Assembly: GCF_027409185.1 (NCBI RefSeq)
Contig: NC_084469.1
Location: 35,338,793-35,402,792 of the forward strand
Direction: 5' to 3'
DNA from: Cynocephalus volans
Lineage: Eukaryota; Chordata; Mammalia; Dermoptera; Cynocephalidae
Length of the DNA: 64,000 nucleotides
Shown here: positions 1-34,340 of the stretch, one piece after another
Layout: each line of letters opens with the position of its first letter
Numbering within the stretch: the first letter of the stretch is position 1
Program-made: the position numbers and the translations under genes
The notes under the pieces: generated by a model
What the model was told of the DNA's origin: nothing
What the model saw: the letters and a program-made list of their open reading frames with translations, nothing else
The model's database searches: none

Positions 1-749
1 GAGGGATGGGGCAGGACGACTGGGCCCGCCAGCCGCCCGGAGCCTGGAGGAGCTGCTGCCCTCAGTGGGCCGGGACACGAGCCGGGCAGGTCGGGGTGGG
101 GCCAAGCTGGTGGCGGGTGAGCCGGCGTCTGGTCTCCAGGCCCTCTGGGAGCTGGTGGCAGGGAGGAGCAGCAGGCAGGGCACTGGGCCTGCCTCTGAGA
201 GGGCGGGTAGAAGATGCCTGGATGAAGGAGCCTTTAGGGTGGGGGAGCCAGTCCAGCCTGAGCCAGGGCCCTGGGGAAGTGGGGGAGGGGGCTGGGCGAG
301 GCCCCAGATCTTTATCAGTCTAATAAGCTCCTTCCTCCTGCCTGCCCCTATTGTCTGCAGTGCTGGGCACCCCTGCTAAGCAGGACCGTGGGCAGTGGGT
401 GACCTGCGTTGGTCTGGGGCCCCAATGGCTGGGGGTAGCGGCACTAACCTGCTGTCCAGCTGGCCTGCTGCCTGGCCATTCCTCTTTGGGAAATGGGGCA
501 GGCAGTGGCTGCTGTGAAAAGGCCGGCCCATCCTTCTGCCCCAGGACCCAGAGTCCATGACCGGAAGGGTGGTGGGTGCTGAAGCTATGGCTCAAATGGG
601 CACAGAGAGGCCCTAGAGACTCTACAGGGAGAGACGATCAGGCACAGGAGAAGGGGTGTCTGTTGCTTCCTGCAGGGCCAGGATCAGCTGAGGAGGGACT
701 GGGGTTGAATACAGACTTAGGAGACAGTCGGAGTGAAACTTGGGGCATG
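1..749. other. Intergenic DNA upstream of ALOX12B, GC-rich at its left end
   Basis: No gene can be assigned here. By human synteny ALOX12B lies to the left on the minus strand, so this should be its upstream side. The first 120 bases are CpG-rich and are followed by a donor-like GTGAGC at about 117, so a non-coding or partial plus-strand exon is possible but unsupported. The rest shows no coding pattern and no repeat that I recognise before the L1 at about 750. Confidence 0.4.
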
Positions 750-1135
750 AGAATTAAGCTAAGGAATGGATAAATAATTTGTGGCATAATCAGAACATAG
801 AATGCTACCCAGGAATAAAACAAATAACAAGAAAATGAACAGCAGTGTGGATGAATTTCCGAAAGATGATATTGATGAAAGAAGCAAGACATTAGAGAGG
901 ACATGCTCTATTATTCCATTGATAGGAACTTCCAGAACCAGCAAACTCAGCAACTCTTTATTCGAGTCAGACTAGTGAGCACCTCTGCAGTGGGGGAGCC
1001 ATGTCACAGCAGGAAATGTTCTATATCTTGATCTGGGAGGTTTATAGGGCACTTTATGCATTTTATTGTATCTTTGTTTTCCTTCAATTTAATAAAGTAC
1101 ACACCCTCACCTGGAAAAAAAAAAAAAGAAAAAGA
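750..1135 (+). repeat. Old L1 3' end
   Basis: The sequence follows the well-known L1M-type 3' end: an ORF2 terminus with 'GGAATGGATAAATAA' at about 764, then 3'UTR phrases such as 'GAAATGTTCTATATCTTGATC' wording near 1013-1032, and finally an A-rich tail at about 1113-1139. It is heavily mutated, so it is ancient and inactive. The subfamily is not assigned. Confidence 0.65.
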
Positions 1136-1249
1136 AAAAGTATGAGGCCAGGAAGAAGGGCTGGAATCAGGGCCGGGCGCCAGTGGGACTGGGCTTGTTG
1201 GGAACTGGGTCATTCCTTCCCTGCCTGCCTCCCTTCCTTCTTTCCTTCG

Positions 1250-2430
1250 GCAGATGATTACTAAGCATGATGCACAGTGTCTCAGGCACTGTTCTAGGCA
1301 CCGTAGATAGAAAGAAGAAATGAAACATACACGGTGCTTGCTGAATAGCTGGAAGAGAAGGACAAGAAACAGTAAACAATAATTTATTCACTGTATTTTG
1401 GATATTAAGGGCTCTGAAGAAAATAAACCTGGGGTGGGAGGGGGTGGGATCGGGGACTAGTTTCTGACAGGATCACAGAAGTCAGCGCAATAAGGGCTGG
1501 GATGGGTCAGGCTTTGGGACAGGAAGGAGGTGACAGGATTAAGATGAGGAGCAATGACCAGAGAGGGTCGGAGTTATACTCTCTGCAGATGACGTTTGGA
1601 ACCCAGAGAGAGTGAAGAGTCACATTCCTGTCCCCTTTTTCTGAACCTGCCCTCTTCCCTTCCGCCTGCCAGGGGCAGCTCCTGCCAACCAGGAAGCGTC
1701 AGCCCCAGTTTCCTCCCTGGTGGCACCCTTCTGTCACTATTGAGGGAAGGTCACACAGTGCCTGGGCCAAGTTAGGGTTAAAGGGGGTTGGGATTCTGAG
1801 ATGGAGAGAAGGTGCAGTAGGTTTGGGATCGGATGAGGAAAGGGGATGAGACTGCAGTTCAGGTTTAGTTTAGGGATAGGGATATGGTTGGAGTTAGGGG
1901 TTAAAATGATCTTCTCAAGACCCAAATCTGCTCACATCACCCCCTAGACCCCACCCTGACCCCCAATCAAGCCTGGCAGTGGCTTCTCCTTGCCTTAGGG
2001 ACAATGACATTGTCCCTCCACATGACCCCATGACCTGCCTCTTTGGCTTTGTCCCCCATCATGTTCCCCTTTGCTGTCTTCTGTCGGGACTGTGTGCCTT
2101 TCATTCATTCATCAGCAGACACTAACTGAGCCCCTACTGTGCACCCAGCCCTGTGTCAGGCCCTGAGAGTACAGTGTAGCCAAAGCAAAGCCCTGCTCTC
2201 ACGGCGCTTACATTCCAGTGAAGGAAACTGACAGTATTACCTAGCAACCAAATAAATTAAACAGTATGGTAAATAGTGATTAATGCTGAAGAGAAAAAAT
2301 AAAGCAGGGAGGGATAATATAAAGTATAGGAAGCAAATGTTAGACACAGAGTGGCCAGGAAAAAGCTCTTTGGGAAGGGGACTTTTGCGTAAAGACTTGA
2401 AAGAAGTGAGATCAAGCTCCTTCCCACCCC
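1250..2430. repeat. Degraded L2/MIR-like fragments
   Basis: Fragments of L2-clade text can be read. A 'CACTGTTCTAGGCAC' phrase lies near 1286. L2 3'-end-like text runs from about 1935 to 2100. A longer antisense-L2-like stretch runs from about 2105 to 2420 ('TGAGCCCCTACTGTGCACC' wording, then AATAAA-rich text). Boundaries are approximate because divergence is high. Confidence 0.4.
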
Positions 2431-3999
2431 AGGGCCTTGGCACGTGCTGTTCCCTTTCTATGTCTTGGACCTGGTTGATGCTTCCTCTTCTCTCTGAGCT
2501 TAGCTCAATAATTGCTTTTTCGAGGAAGGCCAAATTTAACTATTAATAGCTCTCACAGCACTGTAGCTACTAACATCTTTGATTGATGTCCATTTTCCCT
2601 AGTCAATTAAACTGTCCACAATTTAGTTTGGTTTTCTCCTCATCTCCTGGCATAGTACCTGGTACCCGAGAGACTCTCAGAACATGAATCTTAACAGTTG
2701 GATGGGTTAGTAATGAGGGTTGGAAGGGTTAGGGATAAGAAGAAGGTCGGGGATGGAGACTGAACCACCCATGGGTTTGGAATTAGGATGAAGATTCAGA
2801 GAGGAGAGCTCGGTTGGGTTAAGGGTAAGGGAGGGGCAGGGAGTGGTGGGGGATGGGGTCGAGGAGCTGGAGGTTGGAGAGGGGAGAAGGCTCAGGATGA
2901 GGGTCATGGCTGAGCTCTGGCTGACTGGCAGGAATGTCTCATCGCCTGGGCACAATACTGTCCTAGGCTGAGGACAGGAGCTGTCAGGCCGGTCAAGCAC
3001 GCCTTCCTGGGCTCTGCTCAGTCACCCCGATGACTCTTGGGGAACACTGGGAGCCTCAAGATGCAAATTTGCAATCTTAGGATGCAAATTCCATACAGCT
3101 CTCCCAGCCTCCTGCTTCCTATATGCTCTTCCCCTTCCCTGGAGACTCTGCCCCCAGGGGGCTGCTAAGGCTTGGCAGGGAGCCAGGCATTGGCTTGGGC
3201 AAGTTGAGGCTCAGGGACTTGGGAAACTGCACTGCCAGGCCCCTCTGGGATGCGGAGTCCTGGGGCATATTGGGTGAGAGGCCCAAACTTAACCTTTCTA
3301 ATCCAGTGGTAAGATCTCTCTGTGTGGAGGCGAGGAGCAGGCAAGGGCAAATAGGTGGCCTGGAGGACAGGGTAGTAGGGGAAGGCTTTGGGGAAACAGA
3401 GAAGGAGACTGAAATGTAGAAGAGGATGGATGTGACCACAGCGGCAAGATCTACCTCCATCCCCCAAAAGCTGCTTCTGCAAGTCACAACCCACTATCCT
3501 TAGAGCTCCCCCGAGCCAATCCCTCTCCCAGAAAAGCAGGAGTGGCAGCTCTGGGTTTGACGAGGGCTTAAGTCTGGAGTGGGAATTAGGTTCCCAAGGA
3601 AAGTAGTGATGGAGGTGGGGATGCTGGGGATGTGAATGTGGCTGGGACCATGGAAGGGATTAACGTGAGGATGTAAGTGGGGCACTCCCCAGTTACTACC
3701 AAAAGGTGGACACATGACTCTTGGTAGGTGCTCTTTGGGCTGAAGAACAGGTTCTCCTGGACCAGGGGTGGGACTCTGAGAGCAGGAGAGGCTCCTGGGA
3801 AGGATGCACGCTTGCTGGGGTGGCTCATGACAGGCCACCCACGCAGGAAGCCAGGTCCTCACTGCTAGGCACCCCTGCCCCCCACCGCCTTGCCCCACCC
3901 CAACCCCTGCAAGGCAGGGAGCAACTCCTGGGGCTGCATTCCCTTAGGACACAGAGAAAAAAACCAAATTGGGTTACTCCCCTGCTTAAAATTCACCAG
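2431..3999. other. Intergenic stretch, nothing assigned
   Basis: There is no convincing exon, RNA gene or young repeat. The DNA is moderately GC-rich with short purine-rich runs (for example about 2700-2900). Open frames here are short and lack codon bias. Confidence 0.4.
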
Positions 4000-4438
4000 A
4001 GCTTAAACCAGTGCTGTCTTTAGAATCAAATCGAAGGACCTCCCCGACTACAGGACCCTGCATGACCCGACACCTTTTCTAGCCACTCTGGCCTTCTCTG
4101 TTCCTTGAACATGTGCCCTTCAGGGCCCTTGCACTTGCCCCATCCTTGGTCTGTAACTCCTTTCCCCAAGTTGTTTCAAGAGTGTTTTGCTCCTGTCATC
4201 CAGGTCTCAACTCAAGTGTCACCTCCTCAGACCTGAGCACCGTACCTAATGTTGTCCCCACCCCCACCTCCAGCCTATTTGCTCACCCCTGGTTGTATCT
4301 CCCGACTGCACTCACTACCGCCTGAAAGGATTATCTGTTTATGTGTTTATTGTCGTCTCTCCACCACCTGTGAGCCGGTGGAAGCAGGGGTTGTGCCTGG
4401 GGGGTTCATAGCCACTTCCCCGAAGTCAACAACTGTCC
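4000..4438 (+). repeat. L2 LINE 3' region
   Basis: This reads along the L2 consensus: a 'GCTTAAAATTCACCAGAGC' start, then 'CTGCATGACCC', 'GGCCCTTGCACTTGCC', 'CAGGTCTCAACTCAAGTGTC', then the stretch before the L2 tail. It is an old, inactive copy. Confidence 0.65.
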
Positions 4439-4439
4439 T

Positions 4440-4740
4440 TTTTGGAAAAAAATTTTGTTTTATTGAAACATATTGCTTGTACATGTTTATGGGGTACAGA
4501 GTTATATCTCAATATGTGTACACATTGTGTGATGATCCATTCAGGGTCAGCATACTCATGCTTGCAAAACCCAATCATTTCTTTGTGACGTGCACATTTG
4601 AGCCCTTCTCTTCTACTCGTTCGGTAACATGCAATAAATCATTGTTAATTATAGATTCCTGAGTTGACTGTACTCCAGTAGGACTAATTTTTCCTATCTG
4701 GCTGTAATTGCGTGTCCATTAACCAGTCCTGAGGCAAGCA
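4440..4740 (-). repeat. L1 3'UTR, antisense
   Basis: The text 'TTTATGGGGTACAGAGTTAT' and what follows is the reverse complement of the L1MA-like 3'UTR that appears in sense orientation near 38.2-38.36 kb in this same window. It is truncated and old. Confidence 0.65.
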
Positions 4741-6895
4741 GATCCTAGAACATCAATGCTGGAAGGGACTTTCCATGTCTTTTCATGCCACCCATTTATC
4801 TGACAGGTTTGGGCCACCAAGGAGGAGGAACTTGCTCAAGCCAGTTGGGGAAAGAGGGCCATACCAGTCAGCCTTTCCAATTGACCAAAAACCATGGAGG
4901 GGTCCAGAGTACAAGCTGCAGAAAGCCCCCTGGCAGGGCTCCCGCAACTTGTTATGATCCCCTTCCCCATGTCCTGTCCCACAGCTGTCCAGAGTCAGAG
5001 CAGAAGTCCTCTGTGCAGCCAGGTATGTCTCCCCAATAAATCTCTCTCCAAGCTGGCTTTCTGGGAAAACAGATTCCAGTGATCCACCCTGGTCCCTCCC
5101 TCTCTGGCTCAGGGGCATTTTTAGGATGGGCTCATCTTCAGTGCTACTACGTCTGTGCAAGCCAATGAGTGTTCATGTTCTTGGGGGCACACCACCGTGC
5201 CCTGCCCTGATCGCTGCTAGTTCCAAGTCAAGACCAGGGTTGAAGCGGCCCACCCATCCAGCCTCGGCCACTGCCCTGCTGGCCACAAGGGGGCGCTTCT
5301 GGGTATTTCTTACTCCTTTGATTTTGTTCTAAGGTGAACAAAATCTGATGATTTGTGCTAAATTCTTAGGTTGGGATCTGCAGGTGAGATTCCCCAAACA
5401 CACCTCTTTGTGCACAACCGTGTGGGAATCCTCTTCTCCCAGGATCACAGACTCAGGAAGTGAAAATCCAACAGCCAAAGCCAGTCTCCCCCCTGCCCCC
5501 TTTCACACACAAGCACGCGCATGAGCGCGTGTGTGCACACACTGCAGCAAAGCCTGAAGGGGTTTGGTTGAACAGGGAGAAGATTCTTAGGCTGGAAGGG
5601 GATGGGGAAAGGGATTGACAGTGTATTTTCCCAGGTCTGTGGGACAGTGGCTGCTCCAAAATTTCCACATAGCAGGCGCTCTGGGTTGGCAATTTAGTTA
5701 GGCAGGAAATGTGGTTACATCTAGAGCTTTCCATGGAGCTGTGCTGGTACCACAAGCATTTTTTGTTTTCTTTGATGCCGGCAGCCCAGGCTAAGGCAGC
5801 TGGCAGATCCCCACTGACTGGAAGAGCAGACGTTGTTGATGGTCTACAGTGGGGCCGAGAGATTTTGCAGCCCAGCAAAGCCCTTGTCCATGAGGCTCTG
5901 GGGTGGTGGGGGTGGGGGGGGTGATGGGTGGGGGGAGGTCACTGGTTATCCTGACACTAAAGCCATCTGATTCACCTGCCACCAGCACCATAGATGGAGG
6001 AACAGTTACCCTGTCATTGTTCAAAGATACTGTGACTCTGGATAGAGAGAGGCCCTGACCAGTGTTCGGTCAGGCACAGAATTTGACTCCAGTAGCAGAA
6101 GAGGTAAGGTGGGCTGGATCTGAGGTCTAGAGAAGCAGGAAACCGGGAAGGTGTTGGGCGGCTGTGGAGAGAGAAGACATGGGTGCCTGAATGAGGGCTG
6201 CACAAACCTCTATTTGTAAGGGCTATGGGGTGGAAAGGGAGAAAAATCACACTCCGCAGCTTACCAGCCATTTTAGTCAGCATAGGCTAGCTTTTGCCAC
6301 AATAACAAAGAATTCCAACATTTCGATGGCTCACACGGCAAAAGTTTATTTCTCACTCAGTTCCTCATCCAACTCAGGCAGCAGCGGCCTCTGCTCTGAT
6401 CCCTCAGGTGCCCACGCTGATGCAAGCACCACCTCAGCACATGCTTCCAGAATCGGGAGAAGAGAGAACTCTGGAGGGTCTTCACACCAGCCTGGAGATG
6501 ACCCACATCATTTCTCCTCCTGACATGGCCACAATGCATGTTATGACTCTGCCCATCCAAAGAGGGCCAGAGGCTGAATCTTCCAGAAGAACTGGATTTC
6601 AGCGGCAACACTGACAACTACCACACCCAGAAGCTGGATTATGAGGCTTTGCAAAATACCCACTTTTTTCCTATCTGTCCCTTAAGTCAAATATTCCTTC
6701 ACCTCCTGATGACATGCTTGGAGGTGAAGGCAGGAATACATGGCTTGGCTAGGTGGCGAGATGAGCTGGGAGACTTCCTGTCTGCAGAACAGCTGATCCA
6801 TGGATTCATGGTGGCTCCCACTTTCTGCAATTCCCTGGCACCCTCCACCCCACCTCACCTCCCCCTGCCACACACCAAAACATGAAAATGAAGTG
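4741..6895. other. Intergenic DNA downstream of ALOXE3, one unidentified old repeat
   Basis: No gene is visible. At 5505-5541 there is an alternating purine-pyrimidine tract with a CACGCGC/GCGCGTG inverted repeat. From about 6275 to 6620 the text looks like an old interspersed repeat ('GCTTTTGCCACAATAACAAA', then 'AAGTTTATTTCTCACTC'), but I cannot name the family reliably. Confidence 0.35.
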
Positions 6896-6899
6896 GGAG

Positions 6900-7603
6900 C
6901 CAAATATGTTGGTTTTTATTGAACTCGCTGGGCTCCAGGACAAAAAGAAAAAATGGGATGAAAGTGGGTAGGATGAGAGCTGGAGAGAGATCCCCACATA
7001 CACGTCCAGGCCAGGGAGCCTACCCCTGAGAACTGCAGCTAGAGGTCTAGGTGAACCGGCTCTGACTCTTCTGCTCCCCTTACAGATGCCAGGGGCAAAG
7101 GGGACCACACATCAGATCCAGGCACACATCCCTTCTGTGCCTGGTTTCCACACTCTTCCAGAGAAGGCAACTGGGTTGGTTGGTACTAGGGAAGGGGAAA
7201 CAAAAAGGCATGGTAGGAGAAACAGTTTGAGAAGGAGAGCTCAGAAACCCAAGCTTGGCATCCCAATGGGAGGAGGTAGATTCCCACAAGAGGCTGGAAC
7301 TGGAGGCTGCCCAGAATAGGGCAAGGGGGATGGGGTTCCTTCCTTTCAGAGGGGCCTATTGTGCATTTGACTTTGGTCAGCGGCTTCTGTCCCTGGATGC
7401 TGCAGTCGGTACAGGCCCCTCACAGCCCAGAGACCAGTTCATAAGATGCTAAAACCGTCTTAGCTAGAGCAGGTCCACACTGCAGAGGAGAAGGGTGGGG
7501 CTGACTGAGAACAGGGAGGCTGGAAGGGTCTGGAGGACCCCGAGAAGCTGGCCCTGCTCATGGTTTGATCTTTCTTTTTGGGGGGGATGGTTTGAGGAGG
7601 GGG
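6900..7603 (-). other. ALOXE3: ALOXE3 3'UTR and polyadenylation site
   Basis: Downstream of the ALOXE3 stop codon the first good AATAAA on the minus strand is at 6915-6920, which gives a 3'UTR of about 0.7 kb. The end point is inferred from the hexamer only. Confidence 0.55.
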
Positions 7604-28100
<20,497 letters not shown>

Positions 28101-28440
28101 GATGGGAGGGAAGGGGGGACGCCCCGGCAACGCGGGCCACAGCAGCGGCTGTGAGCCTGGAGGAGGGAAGCGGAAGGCCGGGCAGGGCTGGGCTGCTGGG
28201 CGGAGGGCTAGGGCGCTGGGGGGCAGGGTAGGCCTGAGGAAGGGCCCAGCTCTCTCTGGGATGCTCCTGGGCGCTCTCCCTCCGAAGCTCCCGGCTGGCG
28301 GCTGGGGCTGCCTCTCCCCGCCCACAGTCTTGCACCCTAATACTTGTTTGCTTGCCGCTGGCACAGCCGGTCCCTCTGGCTGGCTCACCCAGATGGATAT
28401 CAGCAGCCTGGGTTCCACGGTGGAGGGAGGAACCAGATGC
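28101..28440 (-). other. ALOXE3: ALOXE3 5' exon extension, open in frame with the CDS
   Basis: Upstream of the MAVYRLC start the same frame stays open for over 100 codons, to a good acceptor-like site at about 28440 (pyrimidine tract followed by CAG on the minus strand). It is rich in Pro, Ala and Arg and has no in-frame ATG that I can see. It is either 5'UTR or the coding part of a longer N-terminal isoform; human ALOXE3 has a longer annotated isoform. The start of such an isoform would lie in a further upstream exon that I cannot place. Confidence 0.5.
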
Positions 28441-29262
28441 TGAGATGGAGACAGAGAGGAGGTGACGCCTGAATGACTGGGACACTGCCGTCCTCCTGGT
28501 CAGGGGCCCGACTGATGCCCTAGGCCCCTTGTCCACCCACTTCCCAACTTCCCCCAAGACCCTTTCCTCCTCTCTTCCAGCCAGAATTGGGCACGACACC
28601 CACATTCCTGCATGTGAGTCATCCACGTGACTCACTATACACAGGTGAGCCGCGCGCGGCCATAAGTCACACTTGACTACAGCCACAAGCAGGCGAGTGG
28701 CACACGCATCCCAGCACAGAGCAGGGGGTCCGGAGCAGCTGTCCTGCCACCCACAAATCCTCCTCCTCAGCTTTCGCTCTGTCCCCAGCCTTTGGCACGC
28801 CCGACCTTGGTCTGTCCCTTGAAATAGGACCGGTAAGGGGACCGAAGTGGAGTGCGGGCGCACAGCACCTGGAGGGCCCATGTGGCATTCTTTCCGCTCC
28901 AGGCCCGCCCTCGGCTTGCAGAACGGTTGGCGGGAGTCGGGGTGCCGGAGGTGCCCGGGATCTAGGTCACGAGGAACTTCGCGACGGCAGCCCGTAGCTC
29001 GCAGCGGCCCCGCGCGGCCAGTCCTGGCACCGCGTGGTTCCACCCTCCGCGACTCTCCAGCGCCAGCGTCCCAGCCTCGGCGGGGCTCTCAGGAAGGGAG
29101 GCGTAGAAAGTCCAATCGGCAACAGCAGGGCTTCACCCTCTTCCTTCAGATCTGTGACGAGATCCCCTGCGCAGAGATACACACAATTCTTTCTCGGTTC
29201 TGCGAGACTGGGCTTCCGTTCATGAAAACTGTTATAGGTAGAAGAGGAAGTGTTGCGCGAGA
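28441..29262 (-). promoter_or_regulatory. ALOXE3: Presumed ALOXE3 5' region, CpG-rich at its far end
   Basis: This lies between the ALOXE3 first coding exon and tRNA-Lys. CpG density rises from about 28830 to 29100. ALOXE3's upstream exon and transcription start should lie here, but I see no TATA box or exon boundary that settles the position. A 345-codon minus-strand frame across it (ending within ALOXE3 exon 1 in another frame) is judged non-coding. Confidence 0.4.
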
Positions 29263-29335
29263 GCCCGGATAGCTCAGTCGGTAGAGCATCAGACTTTTAA
29301 TCTGAGGGTCCAGGGTTCAAGTCCCTGTTCGGGCG
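29263..29335 (+). tRNA. tRNA-Lys (TTT)
   Basis: A 73-nt cloverleaf with acceptor GCCCGGA/TTCGGGC, discriminator G, and anticodon TTT at 29296-29298 in loop CTTTTAA. The A-box (TAGCTCAGTCGG) and B-box (GGTTCAAGTCC) are intact. A short T run (29342-29345) downstream serves as Pol III terminator. It occupies the same place as the human tRNA-Lys-TTT beside ALOXE3. Confidence 0.97.
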
Positions 29336-29914
29336 TCCTTGTTTTCTTTCAACCTGTGATGACAGATTTGTTTTGGGGTACACTTACAATGCTCTTCGTC
29401 CACCAAAACCACGGAAAAAAGTAACAAAAATACGGTTACCGGGCTTTGAACGGAAGTTATATTTCGTGGGCAAGGATTTAGCTTGAATGACAGCGGAGGG
29501 AAAGTAGAAACGTCTTGGAGCAGTAATACCTATGAAAGCCCTACATGCGAATTTACATTTTCTAGTAGCCACATTAAAAAGAGGAGAAACAAACAGGTGA
29601 AATTATGTTTAATAATATATTTTACTTAACCCAATATTCCAAAATCTTATTTTAACACGTAATCAAAAAATTGTTAATTATTAATGAAATTTTAAGTCAA
29701 TTTTCAGTACAAAGTGTTCTAAATACGATTTGTGTTTAGAAGCTGTCAGTACATCTCAATTCATATTGCAGGTGCTCGATGGTGGTGTCCAGTATATCCC
29801 ACAGGGTAAGCGAGTTTTGTTTTGTTTTGTCTTTTGTAAATGACAGGATGAAAGGGACACGCAGAATAGGAATAACAGAAATGTATACAATCTCTGAAGG
29901 GTGACCTCAAAAGG
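29336..29914. other. AT-rich spacer between tRNA-Lys and tRNA-Gln
   Basis: It is AT-rich with no gene seen. A TTTTG-type run lies at about 29815-29835. Confidence 0.4.
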
Positions 29915-29986
29915 GGTTCCATGGTGTAATGGTTAGCACTCTGGACTCTGAATCCAGCGATCCGAGTTCAAATCTCGGTGGAACCT
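29915..29986 (+). tRNA. tRNA-Gln (CTG)
   Basis: 72 nt. Acceptor GGTTCCA/TGGAACC with discriminator T; anticodon stem CTGGA/TCCAG with loop CTCTGAA, giving anticodon CTG at 29948-29950. The internal promoter boxes are intact. It is the second of the four tRNA genes between ALOXE3 and HES7. Confidence 0.97.
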
Positions 29987-30440
29987 TAAGCTTTTCGGGC
30001 AGCACCAGCGACTTCTGTCTTGTATTACTTGTTGGTTGGTCTCTTATGAGATTAGCTAATACAGAGAAAAGCAAACTCGGACACTGTGCATTGAGCTTTT
30101 CACACTGCTTGGTTAAAGCTTGTAGCACACTGTCAGAACATACAGTAAATCATTTAAATATATTGGAGGTTGTGTTAATTTTGAGAGATAAAAATGTCAT
30201 ATCTGAGGACAAGTTAAAATAGAGATCAGGTGTGAAGAAATGAAGGTTACCTTCGCAGTTTCTATCAGGTCTTGATTTGGGGTTGGGATGCAGACCTAGG
30301 ATTTGTCTGGGAGAACAGAGGTTAGACTGTGGTGAAACAATGTATCCCAAGGGCTTCGAAAAATTAAGAGAACACGGTAGGGGGGGTTTCTTCATGGATT
30401 AATAAGTGTGCTCGGTCGGTCCACGAGAAAAACCCTGCTG

Positions 30441-30522
30441 TGGCAGCGGTGGGATTCGAACCCACGCCTCCGGAGAGACTGGAGCCTAAATCCAGCGCCT
30501 TAGACCGCTCGGCCACGCTACC
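30441..30522 (-). tRNA. tRNA-Leu (TAG)
   Basis: 82 nt on the minus strand with the long class II variable arm. Acceptor GGTAGCG/CGCTGCC (one wobble) and discriminator A; anticodon loop TTTAGGC between CTGGA and TCCAG gives TAG. It is the only one of the four in this sub-cluster transcribed leftwards. Confidence 0.97.
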
Positions 30523-31020
30523 TGGGTGAAGGTGGGGTGTCCCCATTGTCCTCCTAAGAGACTAGAAGGAAAAACTGGCGAAGATAGTAGTACTAAAAGG
30601 TTCAGTCTTCCTTTCCCACATTTTTCAAACCAACAATAGAGAACCATCTAAACTCCGGACTGCATAGCAGCAGATGGGAGCATAGATAAGCCAGAAAAAC
30701 AGACACAGAAATGTACAACGAAGTAAGTTTATTTGGGTTGGGCCACATCTGGGAGTGCGGTGCGCCGGAGCTGGAAGCACCCCGTAAGCGGGCAGCCGCA
30801 GCTCTGCACTCCCTCGCTCACATTCGTTCGCTCTCCCTCCCCGTTTCTGCCACACATGCGTGCCCTCACTCCCACCCGGCTCAGGTGCTCTGCGCCCTTT
30901 GAGATCCAAACCGCGTGCTCCTACCACGCCCCTCCCAATTCCCTCACACATACTCCCCCAACCCCGCCCCCTTTCCCATGCTAATACCCGTAGGTCACCA
31001 GACGCCGCCGCTCGCCAGGT

Positions 31021-31107
31021 GGCTCTGTGGCGCAATGGATAGCGCATTGGACTTCTAGTGACGAAAAAGCGATTCAAAGGTTGTGGGTTCGAATCCCACC
31101 AGAGTCG
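31021..31107 (+). tRNA. tRNA-Arg (TCT) with intron
   Basis: An 87-nt gene with acceptor GGCTCTG/CAGAGTC and discriminator G. The anticodon is TCT, and a 14-nt intron GTGACGAAAAAGCG sits at 31058-31071, one base 3' of the anticodon, the canonical position. Spliced, the anticodon stem TTGGA pairs with TTCAA. It would need tRNA splicing endonuclease (TSEN). A T run follows at 31109-31112. Confidence 0.96.
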
Positions 31108-31364
31108 GTTTTATTTCAATTGTTACCTTTCCTCTTAATCCGGCTTTTTCTTAAAGGCTCCCATCCCCCTTCCCCCTACCCTATCTCTGTGTTTTCCACT
31201 TCGTTTCAGTTCCAACCTCAGTTTCCGCTCTGCTCTCTTCTTTACTTACCTGTCTGCCCCGGGGCTTGGGCCATGGAGAGCAAGACTGGGGGTGGGAGAC
31301 AGAAGGGAAGGGAAAGTGGGCGTGGACGCCGAGACAAAGGCAGGCCCCTGGCTCGGGGACACAT

Positions 31365-31666
31365 GGGGATTCAATAACCACTTTATTCCATGCACTAGGG
31401 ACTTGGGAAGGGACTGAGACTGGGCCAGGGGCAGAGAGAGTACAATCCTAGACGCAGTGGAAAGGGGGCAGGGAAAAGGGACAGGAACCAGGGAAATATA
31501 TATTTATATAGATACTCTAATATAGACCACATCTCACCCGCGCGCTGCGCCCGCGCGCCCCGCCGCCCTCCCCAACACCTCCTCTCCCGGACGCCCGGGT
31601 CCCTCTGCTGCCCTCGAGCTGGAGTCTCTACCCCGCCCCCAGCCCCCGCCCCCACACCCCCAAAGC
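31365..31666 (-). other. HES7: HES7 3'UTR
   Basis: This runs from the HES7 stop to an AATAAA on the minus strand at 31382-31387, about 0.3 kb. Its end lies about 260 bp from the facing tRNA-Arg gene. The sequence between that tRNA and this polyA site shows no further gene. Confidence 0.6.
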
Positions 31667-34083
<2,417 letters not shown>

Positions 34084-34340
34084 TGCTCCTCCGGACCCTG
34101 GCGTGGACCTGGTCTCTCCTACCCTTGAGCCTTATATCCCGCCGCGTCGGGGTAGGAGGGATAGGACCCGTCCCCGCCCCCTTCAGCACCAGGATGCCAC
34201 CCCACAAGGACCCCGGCACGAGGCTCCCGGAAAGGGGAGGAGTGAGGGGGGAGGGGAAGGAGAGGAACTGGCCCGGGAGTGTGGGAAGTGAGGGGCGAAG
34301 GGGGCAGCGGCTGGTTTTAGGACCATAAGGCTGTATAATG
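34084..34340 (-). promoter_or_regulatory. HES7: HES7 promoter: TATA-like box and RBPJ-type site
   Basis: On the minus strand a GATATAAGG TATA-like box lies at 34131-34138, about 50 bp upstream of the start codon, so the 5'UTR would be short. A TGTGGGAA motif at 34280-34287 fits the RBPJ (Notch effector) consensus. Both are sequence matches only. Confidence 0.5.

Noticed and set aside
1-130. Possible coding exon ending at GTGAGC
   Set aside because: An acceptable donor but no recognisable protein, no partner exon and only a partial sequence at the window edge.
6275-6620. Interspersed repeat downstream of ALOXE3
   Set aside because: It looks repeat-like, but I could not assign a family with confidence, so no family is claimed.
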